Shown here one piece after another: positions 17,861 to 26,180 of a stretch of 42,282 nucleotides of DNA (positions are counted from its first letter, which is position 1; each line of letters begins with the position of its first letter). The position numbers and the translations under genes are program-made. The notes beneath the pieces are model-generated. The model did not search any database, was not told where the DNA came from, and saw only the letters and a list, made by a program, of their open reading frames with translations. Origin of the DNA: an uncultured Ignavibacterium sp. (GTDB lineage Bacteria; Bacteroidota; Ignavibacteria; Ignavibacteriales; Ignavibacteriaceae); assembly GCA_937942875.1 (NCBI GenBank), contig CALEBT010000057.1, forward strand, positions 1 through 42,282, written 5' to 3'.

Positions 17861-19368
17861 TATTTAGAAATTTTTAATTGATTCAGGATCATTGTCTGAT
17901 TTTCATCTTTAAATATCTGATTATTAAAATAATAAATAACTAAAAATATTATTGTGAATATTGAGTTAAAAAAAATTCCGTTTTGTTGAATGATTAAAAC
18001 AATAATTGAAGTAATTATAAATGATAAAAATGAATTAAATAAATAAAACAAAAAATTTATGTATACTTTAATGTTCAATTTCAGTTTTAGATCTGATTGA
18101 AGTTTAATAAAAGCTAAGATAAAAAATATCAGGTAGCTCAAAGATGTAGCTATTGCCAGTCCGTTTTGTTTTAAGGCATCAACTAATAAATAATTCATAA
18201 TAAATTTGATTATAAGTACTGAGATTGTAAGTAAAAGTAAAAAATTTGTTTTTTGTAAGGAATATAAAAACTTATTCAAAAAACTATAGACAACATAAAA
18301 AATCAGGCTTAGTGACAAGTAAAATAAGACCCCTGCAGTAGTTTCAGTGCTTACTGAATCAAAACTGCCCCTTTCAAGAAATATTTCTACAATCTGATTT
18401 CCTTGCAGAAGGAAAATCAAAACAAAGGGTATAAAGAATAAGAAAGAAAATGAAAATAGTTTATTGACCATTTCGGACATTTCTGTGAGCCGGCCTTTTG
18501 CAGATAAATCAGAAATTTTTGGCATAATTGCAGTAGTCAGAGAAATAGTAAAAATTGAAACAGGAAGCAAAAAAATATTGGTTGCATAGTTCAAAGATGC
18601 AATACCACCAGAATCAACACTTGAATAAAAATACCTATCAGACACAACGTATAATTGTCCAATTATTTCAATTAAAAGAATTGATAATATTGAACTATAT
18701 GTTACATTAAAAGAATATTTATGCACAGATTTTTTTATCTTCAAATAACTTTTAATATCTGATTTTATCAGCAGGTAAAATAATTGAAGCAATGAACCAA
18801 CCAAATAACCAATCGCTATCGGGATTATGTCCGTTGATTTAAAGTATATTAATGATATGATTGTTGCTATATTTATAAAAAGCAATGAAAATGCGGGTGA
18901 ACCAAAATGATTTCTTGAATTTAAGTAAGCTGATAAAAATGAAGATAGTATTGCAGGAATAATTGTCAGAGAAAATATTGAGAATATAATTATTATTTTA
19001 TCATTTAGTATTTCTTTGCCGGCATAAAAAGTAAGTATTTGTTCTGAAAAAACTATTAAAATCAAAACTATCATAAACGAAAAGATTATTGAGCTCAAAA
19101 AAGTTTTTCTTACAAAATATTCTTTGCCTTCCGGATACTCGTTCTGAGTTTTAGCATAATTCGGAATGAAATAGTTTTGATAAAAGAAAATTGAAATTGT
19201 ATTTATAGTTAATGGAATAATGGAAGCAACGAGATAAATTTCATATTCTTTGTTTGTTCCATAATAATTGGCAAAAAGTATTTCCCTTAAAAAGCCTAAA
19301 ACTCTGCTTAATAAGCTTATCAAGGTTATCGTTATCGCAGCTTTACCAATTATGGATTTATTTAACAT
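17860..19368 (-). CDS. MurJ/MVIN-family lipid-linked oligosaccharide flippase
   Basis: A protein of about 502 residues with some fourteen hydrophobic helices and the N-terminal 'SLLSRVLGFLREILFANYYG', which is diagnostic of MurJ/MviN. MurJ flips lipid II for peptidoglycan synthesis, but a copy encoded between a methyltransferase and glycosyltransferases with tight overlaps is more likely the Wzx-equivalent flippase for this glycan. Whether the genome has a separate housekeeping MurJ cannot be seen here. I prefer the ATG at 19368, which has GAG eight bases upstream, over the in-frame GTG at 19377, which would add three residues. Confidence 0.9.
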   Translation of the reverse strand: MLNKSIIGKAAITITLISLLSRVLGFLREILFANYYGTNKEYEIYLVASIIPLTINTISIFFYQNYFIPNYAKTQNEYPEGKEYFVRKTFLSSIIFSFMIVLILIVFSEQILTFYAGKEILNDKIIIIFSIFSLTIIPAILSSFLSAYLNSRNHFGSPAFSLLFINIATIISLIYFKSTDIIPIAIGYLVGSLLQLFYLLIKSDIKSYLKIKKSVHKYSFNVTYSSILSILLIEIIGQLYVVSDRYFYSSVDSGGIASLNYATNIFLLPVSIFTISLTTAIMPKISDLSAKGRLTEMSEMVNKLFSFSFLFFIPFVLIFLLQGNQIVEIFLERGSFDSVSTETTAGVLFYLSLSLIFYVVYSFLNKFLYSLQKTNFLLLLTISVLIIKFIMNYLLVDALKQNGLAIATSLSYLIFFILAFIKLQSDLKLKLNIKVYINFLFYLFNSFLSFIITSIIVLIIQQNGIFFNSIFTIIFLVIYYFNNQIFKDENQTMILNQLKISK

Positions 19369-19383
19369 TAAATTCACTCAGAT

Positions 19384-20109
19384 TTATTTAATGGTATAGG
19401 CATAAAAGTCCTGAGTAAGAATATTAATTTTCCCGCCAATTTCACTAATTCGGAAAATATTTACAATAACTTTAAAGAATTTCCAAACTAACTTTCTGAT
19501 CAACCCCTTAAAGTCTTTACTTACTGGTCCATTTTCAAAACATTCTACATTATTGAATCCTGCCTGAGATAACAACTGAATTAGAGAGTTGGGAGTGAAA
19601 ATTGTCTGATGTGTTAAATCGCCGTAGATAATTGTTCCGGAAAATATTCCCTGACCATTTGGTGTTCTAATTATAAAAATTCCACCCGGATTAAGATTTT
19701 TATAGATAAGGTTAATTAATTCAATCAATTCATCTTTAGTGAAATGTTCAATAAAATCAAACGCAAATATTATATCGAAAGTATTTTGTCCTTTCTTTAA
19801 AAATTCAATTGCATCTCCCTGTAATACTTTATATCCTTTTGATTTAGCAATTTCTATTTGCTCAAAAGATATATCAATTCCTGTACAATTATTAAATCCT
19901 TTTTCACCTAAATATTGCAGAAGATAACCCGGTCCACATCCCAATTCCAGAATACTGGCAGATTTACTATACTTATTTATAATTGGATAAATTTTATAAT
20001 CATAATGAGTAAACAAGCTACTTAAAGTTTTTTTATCTACAGAAGAAATTTTAGAATTGAAACTTGAGTGATAATTGGAGTAAAAGATTTCACGATAATT
20101 TTTAGACAT
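19384..20109 (-). CDS. Class I SAM-dependent methyltransferase
   Basis: A 241-residue protein with a Rossmann methyltransferase core: motif I 'ASILELGCGPGYLLQYLG' (~68-85), 'TGIDISFEQIEIAKSKG', motif II/III 'FDIIFAFDFIEHF' and 'LNPGGIFIIRTPNG'. There is no signal peptide. Between the Wzz-like and flippase genes its likely substrate is a sugar of the lipid-linked glycan, for O- or C-methylation or chain capping; this is inference, and the substrate cannot be read from the motifs. The C-terminal ~40 residues are basic and hydrophobic and may associate with the membrane. A 36-bp gap separates it from the Wzz-like gene. Confidence 0.9.
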   Translation of the reverse strand: MSKNYREIFYSNYHSSFNSKISSVDKKTLSSLFTHYDYKIYPIINKYSKSASILELGCGPGYLLQYLGEKGFNNCTGIDISFEQIEIAKSKGYKVLQGDAIEFLKKGQNTFDIIFAFDFIEHFTKDELIELINLIYKNLNPGGIFIIRTPNGQGIFSGTIIYGDLTHQTIFTPNSLIQLLSQAGFNNVECFENGPVSKDFKGLIRKLVWKFFKVIVNIFRISEIGGKINILTQDFYAYTIK

Positions 20110-20145
20110 AATTCAACTAAATATGCGAAAATAAAAGATGTTTTT

Positions 20146-21276
20146 TTATGATTTACTTCGGATTTTATTTGCCTTCCATATAGTTATCACTGACATAAAG
20201 AAGAATGCAAATATTCCCCCTAAAATACTACCAAAAAATATTCTTGGACTAACTGGTCTTTTAGGCGGGACTGCCGGATCGAGCACTTCCACTGTTGGCA
20301 AATCACGATTTTCTTCAATCTTTTCTTTGTAGTATTGTTGTTGAAGAAAAGAATAAACCTCGTTTTGTATTTTCAACTCTCTGTATAGTTCTGTTAATTC
20401 TCTGCCAAGTTGAGGGATTAAATTAAAATTTAAGAGATAATCTTCATTTTCTGATTCAATTTTTTTGTATTGTTCTTTCAATTGCTCAAGTTTTTTCAGG
20501 ACAGATTGAAAAATTTTATCATCAACCTGAACATTATACCTAAGTAAACCCAACTCAATTTCTGTTTGACTGATTTCTGCTTTGATTTTTGCAGCGCTTT
20601 CTATTGAGGCTTTTAACTGATCAGGCAATGAGATAGTTTTATTCTTTTTCTGAAAATCCTGCAATTTAAGCTCAACAGAGTCTAATACAGATTTAGTTTG
20701 TTTAATTTGTGACTCAAGAAATATACGAGCTTTCTTCGATCTGGTTGAAATTTTATCATTATTGATATGATCTAAAGCTTCAACAAATGTATTAGTTAGA
20801 ACAGCGGAGAAATTTTTTCTTTGATTAAGATCATCAATAAAAAGAGGGAAAAATTTTGACGAATATTCAACAGAAAGTTTAATTAATCCTTCTTTAGTTA
20901 ATTCAACACTAATATCTTTACTAAGTTTATTCGCAGCTTCATTGATATTTTTTTCGTCATATTCATTTTGAATATTTAATTTTTTTATTACGAATAACGA
21001 AGCACTCCTACTTTTCAGAATTTCTGCATAAAGCTGTGAACTTGCATTTGATAGGCTTGGGCTTAACAACGATGTCATATTCTGTTGTGAAAGAAGACTG
21101 CTTAAACCAAGGATGGATGTATTTTTCTCTGGTGGTAGTAAAACCGCTGTTGAGCGATATGTATGAGGATAAATAAATAAAAAAATCAGTAATAAAAAAA
21201 AAGTTGTAAATAATGTCACGCCAATAATCTTTTTCCAGTTTGTCAATATTGTGTGAATGATAGTATGAAAATCCAT
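20146..21276 (-). CDS. Wzz/GNVR-type polysaccharide co-polymerase (chain-length determinant)
   Basis: A 376-residue inner-membrane protein with two terminal transmembrane helices ('IIGVTLFTTFFLLLIFLF' near 16-33 and 'FFGSILGGIFAFFFMSVI' near 346-363). They flank a long periplasmic coiled-coil (~150-310) with the pre-TM2 motif 'EVLDPAVPPKRPVSPR'. Such proteins control polymer length with Wzy and dock to Wza. No C-terminal BY-kinase domain is fused, and no separate tyrosine kinase gene is in the window. The ATG has GAGG five bases upstream, inside the end of the Wza-like gene, so the two are translationally linked. Confidence 0.92.
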   Translation of the reverse strand: MDFHTIIHTILTNWKKIIGVTLFTTFFLLLIFLFIYPHTYRSTAVLLPPEKNTSILGLSSLLSQQNMTSLLSPSLSNASSQLYAEILKSRSASLFVIKKLNIQNEYDEKNINEAANKLSKDISVELTKEGLIKLSVEYSSKFFPLFIDDLNQRKNFSAVLTNTFVEALDHINNDKISTRSKKARIFLESQIKQTKSVLDSVELKLQDFQKKNKTISLPDQLKASIESAAKIKAEISQTEIELGLLRYNVQVDDKIFQSVLKKLEQLKEQYKKIESENEDYLLNFNLIPQLGRELTELYRELKIQNEVYSFLQQQYYKEKIEENRDLPTVEVLDPAVPPKRPVSPRIFFGSILGGIFAFFFMSVITIWKANKIRSKS

Positions 21277-21278
21277 TT

Positions 21279-22862
21279 TTACCTCGTTGCTACTATAACA
21301 GCTACTGTTGCAGCAACAACCGCTGCGATTTGTCCTATAACCTGCAATGAAGTTGTAAAAACATCCCAGAATTTAGGTGGTGGTGTTTTTTCAGGTACCC
21401 AAATTATATCACCAGGGTTAATTTTATCCACCTCATCTGCTTCAATCCATTCACCAGTATTTGACCGAATTACTCTTACATCACTTTCGATTGCTCTCCA
21501 CCCAAATCCGCCGCTCAAATTTATATAGTCCTGAACATTAAAATTTTTGCGAAATGGAATATTACCCGGATTAACAACCTGACCAATAATTGTAATATAT
21601 TCTTTTTCTTCGGGAATTATAATCAGGTCACCACTTTTCAATATAATATCTTCATCTGTTTTATTTTTCAAAAACAAATTCTCAAAATCAACTACTACTT
21701 TTCCGATCTTCTGTCTTGACTTTGCCTTGAGATAATCATATTCATCATCTGTCATTTCTGCTCTTGGTATTAGTTTCAATCTTTCATATTCAGGGTCAAC
21801 TAATGAATCAGCCTGAGTTCTAAATAGGGAAGCATTAACTAATGAAGCATTATCTAAAAAGCCGCCAGCTTCTTTTATAATTTCCCTTAATTTAGTTTTA
21901 CCTTTAATAATTTTATAAACACCTGGATATCTAACCTCTCCCTGTATAGTTACGTATTGTAAATCAAAATATTCAGGGATCTCTCTTACAATTATCATAT
22001 CATTAGGTTCAGTATATACGGGATTGTTTAAGAGATAATCATAACTATAATATAAACTATACTGAGTTTTGCCGTCTTTAGAAAATCTGATTATCTCAAT
22101 AGAGTCTTTAAATGCCTTAAACATTAACCCACCGGCGAGATTAAGTAAATCAGAAACTGTTTCATTAGGTTTATACTCATAATTACCAGTATATTTTATA
22201 TGACCAAATAAGGAAACAAATCTCTCGCATTTATCAACTATAATTATATCTCCATCCATTAGGCGGGGATTTTGAGAAATATCAGCTAATCTCATAAACC
22301 TTAAAAAATCATATACCTGTTCTTTTCCATTCTTTGAAATTATTTTAATATTTCTTAAATCTGATGTGGGAGTAATTCCTTTTGAAATGGAGAAAATATC
22401 GTTCAAACGAGAATTAGAGGATATCACAAAATTTGCAATTTTTAATACGTTACCAACTAACGATACTTTGATTTTTCTGAAGCTCTGCAGGGTTACATAG
22501 ATTTCAACATCTTTAAAGCTTCTCAACAATTTCTGCTTAATTAAATCTTTTGCCTGATAAAGATTTTTCTCCCGTAAATCTATTACACCTATTTGTGGGA
22601 TATAAAGATATCCGTCAGGATTTATCTTTAAGCTAAAATTCCTTTCTTGAATACCACTTATAGAAATAAATAAAACATCACCAGGACCAACAAAATATTC
22701 TTCAGAATTTACAGGTCCATCAGATGATTCTAAGAATATTAAACCTAAAGAAGTACTATCCTGCTGCCCGAATAAAGATCTTTCGGGATAAAAAGGAAGG
22801 GGCTGGGGAAAAAATGATTCAATATATAAAAGACCAAAAACTAAAATTAAAATATTTTTCAC
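21279..22862 (-). CDS. Wza-like polysaccharide export protein with SLBB repeats
   Basis: A 527-residue outer-membrane export channel candidate. After a hydrophobic signal region (1-~20) comes the Poly_export domain (YFVGPGDVLFISISGI...NPDGYLYIPQIG, ~57-105). Several SLBB domains follow (LVGNVLKIANF ~143, LFGHIKYTGNY ~215, 'VTIQGEVRYPGVYKI' ~300, ITIIGQVVNPGNIPF ~430), and the C-terminal helix (~500-525) is alanine/valine-rich, as in Wza-type barrels. No lipobox cysteine is present near the N-terminus, unlike many Wza proteins. Translation starts at GTG 22862 with AAGG six bases before it. It is the first clearly glycan-specific gene of the minus-strand run and lies 31 bp after ftsX. Confidence 0.93.
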   Translation of the reverse strand: MKNILILVFGLLYIESFFPQPLPFYPERSLFGQQDSTSLGLIFLESSDGPVNSEEYFVGPGDVLFISISGIQERNFSLKINPDGYLYIPQIGVIDLREKNLYQAKDLIKQKLLRSFKDVEIYVTLQSFRKIKVSLVGNVLKIANFVISSNSRLNDIFSISKGITPTSDLRNIKIISKNGKEQVYDFLRFMRLADISQNPRLMDGDIIIVDKCERFVSLFGHIKYTGNYEYKPNETVSDLLNLAGGLMFKAFKDSIEIIRFSKDGKTQYSLYYSYDYLLNNPVYTEPNDMIIVREIPEYFDLQYVTIQGEVRYPGVYKIIKGKTKLREIIKEAGGFLDNASLVNASLFRTQADSLVDPEYERLKLIPRAEMTDDEYDYLKAKSRQKIGKVVVDFENLFLKNKTDEDIILKSGDLIIIPEEKEYITIIGQVVNPGNIPFRKNFNVQDYINLSGGFGWRAIESDVRVIRSNTGEWIEADEVDKINPGDIIWVPEKTPPPKFWDVFTTSLQVIGQIAAVVAATVAVIVATR

Positions 22863-22893
22863 TTCAAACCTTATTTGATTTAGTATTTTAGAC

Positions 22894-23760
22894 TCAGGTT
22901 TTAATTCTTAAACTAATTTTTCTCATACTTATTATTGAGATTAAAACTCCGAAAAATGGTCCGATCACCAGCAAACAAATAATAATAAGTTTCAGATCAA
23001 AACTAAAATAAACTAGTACTGCTTGTAAATTTAATTCTAAAAAATTTATAATTAAATAGAATAATGCTAATGTAATTACTCCTGCTAAAAATCCTATTAG
23101 CACGATATTTAATACAATTGGTAGTTTGATGGTTGATAATTTTGCACCAACCAATTTCATTGTTTCATATTTTTCGAAATTTGAATTGATAATTAGTTTA
23201 TTAGTGCTAAAGACAAGATAAACAGATATAAAAATCATCAATAATGTTGCAAGCAGAATATAGTTTTTTGCTTTATCTGACAGAAAGAAGATTTTCTCAA
23301 AAAATTCCATTTTAGAAATTACTTCATCAACCTCTTGAATCTCAGATAATTCAACTAATATTGAATTTAACGAATCTTTAATAATAAAATCTGATTTTAG
23401 ATACAGATTAAACGAGGCAGGAAGAGGATTAAAATCCAATATTTTTCTAAAATCTTCCCCCGTTTCTTCTAAAAAAATATCATAGGCTTTTTCTTTTGAA
23501 ATATATTCTACTTTTGATGTATATGCTCTTGACTTTAGGAAGTTCTCAATTTCTTTTAACTTATCATCTGTAATCTCATCTTTAAGAAATATACTTACAG
23601 ATAAATTATCTTGAATGTATTTATTTATTACATCATTTGCATAGAAAAAAATGAAAGATAGAGAAATTAAGAATACTGAAATAGTTAATGATATAAGATT
23701 TATTAAAAAATGCAGCTTGGATCTAGAAATAATTCTGAACACTTCTTTAATTAAGAACAT
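22894..23760 (-). CDS. ftsX: FtsX-like cell-division permease
   Basis: A 288-residue protein with the FtsX layout: cytoplasmic N-terminus, TM1 (~18-40), a periplasmic domain ('LSVSIFLKDEITDDKLKEIE'...'SKVEYISKEKAYDIF'...'NPLPASFNLYLK'), then three C-terminal helices with the 'KYETMKLVGAKLSTIKLPIVL' MacB/FtsX core. With the ATPase FtsE it couples division to activation of periplasmic peptidoglycan hydrolases. ftsE is not next to it here. The ATG has a good AGGAG six bases upstream. It lies 13 bp after a small lipoprotein gene and 31 bp before the Wza-like gene. Confidence 0.93.
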   Translation of the reverse strand: MFLIKEVFRIISRSKLHFLINLISLTISVFLISLSFIFFYANDVINKYIQDNLSVSIFLKDEITDDKLKEIENFLKSRAYTSKVEYISKEKAYDIFLEETGEDFRKILDFNPLPASFNLYLKSDFIIKDSLNSILVELSEIQEVDEVISKMEFFEKIFFLSDKAKNYILLATLLMIFISVYLVFSTNKLIINSNFEKYETMKLVGAKLSTIKLPIVLNIVLIGFLAGVITLALFYLIINFLELNLQAVLVYFSFDLKLIIICLLVIGPFFGVLISIISMRKISLRIKT

Positions 23761-23773
23761 TAGCTACTCCTGA

Positions 23774-24295
23774 TTAAAAATTCGATTCATCAATCCATCT
23801 GATGATTTGCCATATCTGCGATTCCTGATCTTTTCTTAATGCCATATTAACCCTACCATCAACACGGATAACGTCAGTTGGATTAAAAACAATCGTAAGA
23901 TTGAAACCCCGTACAATATTTGCTGATAAAGAATCCTGCGTAAACAATATAATATTATTCCAAATTAAATCAAGACGTTGAGCATTCTGGAATAAACCTG
24001 ATGTAGTTCTCATTTCATCAAATCTGCCCCAAGAGACATCAAATCCTTTATCATAATCACGATAAGTAAAAGTAAAATCCTGAGATATCAATTTTCCATA
24101 AATAGTTGAATCTTTAAAGGTATAAGCATAATTAAAATTCTGAAAAACACCTTCAATATTTTTTTGATCAGAAATAGCTGGATTATCCCCTCCGATATTT
24201 TCATCATAAGCAGGGGCAAACGGGTTTTTGCAACCAGCTAAAAACACTAAAAATGTAAAAAATAATTTTTTAATAAAAATATCCTTTAAGTTCAC
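23774..24295 (-). CDS. Small lipoprotein, NTF2/SnoaL-like pattern (copy 2)
   Basis: A 173-residue protein with a type II signal peptide: a hydrophobic run ending in lipobox LAGC (Cys22), so it is likely anchored in a membrane. The function is not recognised. The mature part runs 'IEGVFQNFNYAYTFKDSTIYGKLI', an aromatic 'FTFTYRD...WGRFDEM', then strands ending 'SQIWQIIRWIDES'. This resembles the helix-then-curved-sheet order of NTF2-like proteins and parallels the preceding lipoprotein. The reading frame opens with GTG at 24295, overlapping the previous gene by 26 bases. No ATG lies before the signal peptide, so GTG is the only conventional start. Confidence 0.75.
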   Translation of the reverse strand: MNLKDIFIKKLFFTFLVFLAGCKNPFAPAYDENIGGDNPAISDQKNIEGVFQNFNYAYTFKDSTIYGKLISQDFTFTYRDYDKGFDVSWGRFDEMRTTSGLFQNAQRLDLIWNNIILFTQDSLSANIVRGFNLTIVFNPTDVIRVDGRVNMALRKDQESQIWQIIRWIDESNF

Positions 24296-24854
24296 TCCAA
24301 CTGGGAAGATTTCCGCTTCTAGTATCTTTCCAAAAATAAATTGACCAATTTGACCGACTATCTCTTACCATATTAAATTGTAAATTGCCCGCATAACTTT
24401 TTGGTTCGGAAGAGTTATGTGGAACATTGATAAAGTAATTTGCAGTATATAAAAGCGTGTCCCCGGACAAACTACTATAATTTTCATCAGTAATACTCAA
24501 AGTAATTTGAAAATCCTTAGGGACTTTTGAAACAACGCTGCTAAAGTATTTTCTTTCATCAAATATATTCCAATCCTGCGTCAAAAATATAAAAGTTGAT
24601 GCTGCCTCACTGGAAGGTGAAAATCTAAATTTCTTTGCCACAAAAATTGTATCCACCAGACAAGCTATATAATTTTGAACATTTTTATCGGTAAAAGAAT
24701 TTTTAAGATTTTCTATCACAATTCTTGGTTCAGTTGGTGGCAAAAAATTTGCTCTGCCCTGATCTGGAATCTCTGGTTTTCTCGTAACAAGTAAATCACA
24801 CGAGTTTACTAACATTATTAAAATTAAATAAAGTATGATTTTATAATATTTCAT
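24270..24854 (-). CDS. Small lipoprotein, NTF2/SnoaL-like pattern (copy 1)
   Basis: A 194-residue lipoprotein with signal sequence and lipobox VNSC (Cys19). The body begins 'PRIVIENLKNSFTDKNVQNY', has a 'TQDWNIFDERKYFSSVV' segment, and ends in strands 'NLQFNMVRD..NWSIYFWKDT'. The order matches the neighbouring lipoprotein and suggests tandem paralogues of one fold. The function is unknown. I choose the ATG at 24854, which gives the classic ATGA overlap with the methyltransferase stop; an in-frame ATG at 24863 would add three residues and a 13-base overlap. Confidence 0.78.
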   Translation of the reverse strand: MKYYKIILYLILIMLVNSCDLLVTRKPEIPDQGRANFLPPTEPRIVIENLKNSFTDKNVQNYIACLVDTIFVAKKFRFSPSSEAASTFIFLTQDWNIFDERKYFSSVVSKVPKDFQITLSITDENYSSLSGDTLLYTANYFINVPHNSSEPKSYAGNLQFNMVRDSRSNWSIYFWKDTRSGNLPSWSELKGYFY

Positions 24855-25585
24855 TTCCTGCAAAATGCAATAAATCTTGGAGAACTTTCCTTATTAAATT
24901 CGCTGCCATCAAAATCACCAAATAAATTAACAATTTCAAAACCAATTTCCAGCAACTTATTTTTAAGTTGGTCAACTGAGTAAAGTTTAACGGATTCTGA
25001 ATATTCTTTAGTTAAACCGTTATAAATTATTTGAATTGTTTTTTCGATCCTGCCTTTTCTTACAAATCTTTTCTGAATTATTTTCTTACCATTCTTAAAT
25101 TCTTCAGTTAAAGGGATTAAGTTTCTCAACATATAATCTTTATTAAAAAAGTCCAGTACAAAGAACCCGGAAGTTTTTAGCAATTCAAATGCTTTTGTAA
25201 AAACCAGAAAATTATCTTCGTCTTCATTAAAATAGCCAAAACTAGTAAATAAATTTAGTATGAGATTAAACTTATTCTCAGAATTGAATTTTCTGATATC
25301 TGATTTAATAAATTTTATGTCTAATTTTTCTTTTAGAGCTATTTTAATTGCTTCAGAAAGCAGGTTTTCACTCAGGTCAATTCCGGTAACATTAAACCCT
25401 TTCTTTGCAAATATGATTGAATGTCGTCCCGCACCACAAGCCATATCCAGAATATTTGAATTAGGTTCGAGATTTAGTTTTGAAAGAATAAAATTTACGT
25501 GTTTTTCGGCATCTATTTCATTTCTATGTTTATAAACCTCCAAATACTCAGGACTATTAAACCAATCATCAAACCATTGTTTCAT
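24851..25585 (-). CDS. Class I SAM-dependent methyltransferase of unknown substrate
   Basis: A 244-residue protein. 'SNILDMACGAGRHSIIFAKKGF' (residues ~43-64) is motif I, 'VTGIDLSENLLSEAI' binds the SAM ribose, and 'FNLILNLFTSFGYF' and 'LLKTSGFFVLDFFN' follow. The N-terminal 'QWFDDWFNSPEYLEVYKHRN' is common in stand-alone methyltransferases of this type encoded beside recR or lipoprotein genes in the Bacteroidota, but gives no substrate. Its start overlaps the recR stop by 4 bases (ATGA). Confidence 0.88.
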   Translation of the reverse strand: MKQWFDDWFNSPEYLEVYKHRNEIDAEKHVNFILSKLNLEPNSNILDMACGAGRHSIIFAKKGFNVTGIDLSENLLSEAIKIALKEKLDIKFIKSDIRKFNSENKFNLILNLFTSFGYFNEDEDNFLVFTKAFELLKTSGFFVLDFFNKDYMLRNLIPLTEEFKNGKKIIQKRFVRKGRIEKTIQIIYNGLTKEYSESVKLYSVDQLKNKLLEIGFEIVNLFGDFDGSEFNKESSPRFIAFCRK

Positions 25586-26178
25586 AAATCAATTCTGTTT
25601 AGCATTGCTTTTCCAATTGTAGCTTCATCGGTAAATTCCAAATCTCCTCCTATTGGAATTCCTCTGGCAATTCTGCTTACTTTAATTCCGAAAGGTTTTA
25701 TCATTTTAGCAAGATAAAGTGAAGTTGTTTCGCCTTCAGTATCCGGATTTAATGCAAGAATGACTTCATTAAAATTTTCATTTTCAAATCTGTTAATCAA
25801 TTCTTTTATTCTGAGATTATCTGCACCAACACCTGCTAATGGAGATAACACACCCCCTAAAACGTGATAAATGCCATTAAATTCGTTGGATTTTTCTATT
25901 GCTATTACATCATTAATATCTTCAACAACGCATAAAATAGAATTATCTCTTTTATTACTTGAACAAATAGAACAAAGATTATCCTCAGCTAAATTAAAAC
26001 ACTTTTCACATAATCTTAACTTTGTTTTAAGAGATAAAATCGAATCAGCTAATCTCTCAGCAAACTCTTTATCACTTTTTACTATAAAAAGTGCTAATCT
26101 TTGTGCAGTTTTTCTGCCAATTCCGGGTAATTTGCTAAATTCTTCAATTGCCAACGACAATGATTCAGCAATCTGCAT
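25582..26178 (-). CDS. recR: Recombination mediator protein RecR
   Basis: A 198-residue protein of standard length. It has an N-terminal helix-hairpin-helix ('LSKLPGIGRKTAQRLALF' type, ~12-31), a four-cysteine zinc finger (CEKCFN...CSIC, ~57-72) and a Toprim domain with 'ILCVVEDINDVIAIE', 'VILALNPDTEGETTSLYLAKMI' and a C-terminal 'ISRIARGIPIGGDLEFTDEATIGKAM'. RecR acts with RecO (and RecF) to load RecA at gapped DNA. It is two bases downstream of ybaB, the widespread ybaB-recR pairing. Confidence 0.98.
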   Translation of the reverse strand: MQIAESLSLAIEEFSKLPGIGRKTAQRLALFIVKSDKEFAERLADSILSLKTKLRLCEKCFNLAEDNLCSICSSNKRDNSILCVVEDINDVIAIEKSNEFNGIYHVLGGVLSPLAGVGADNLRIKELINRFENENFNEVILALNPDTEGETTSLYLAKMIKPFGIKVSRIARGIPIGGDLEFTDEATIGKAMLNRIDL

Positions 26179-26180
26179 TA

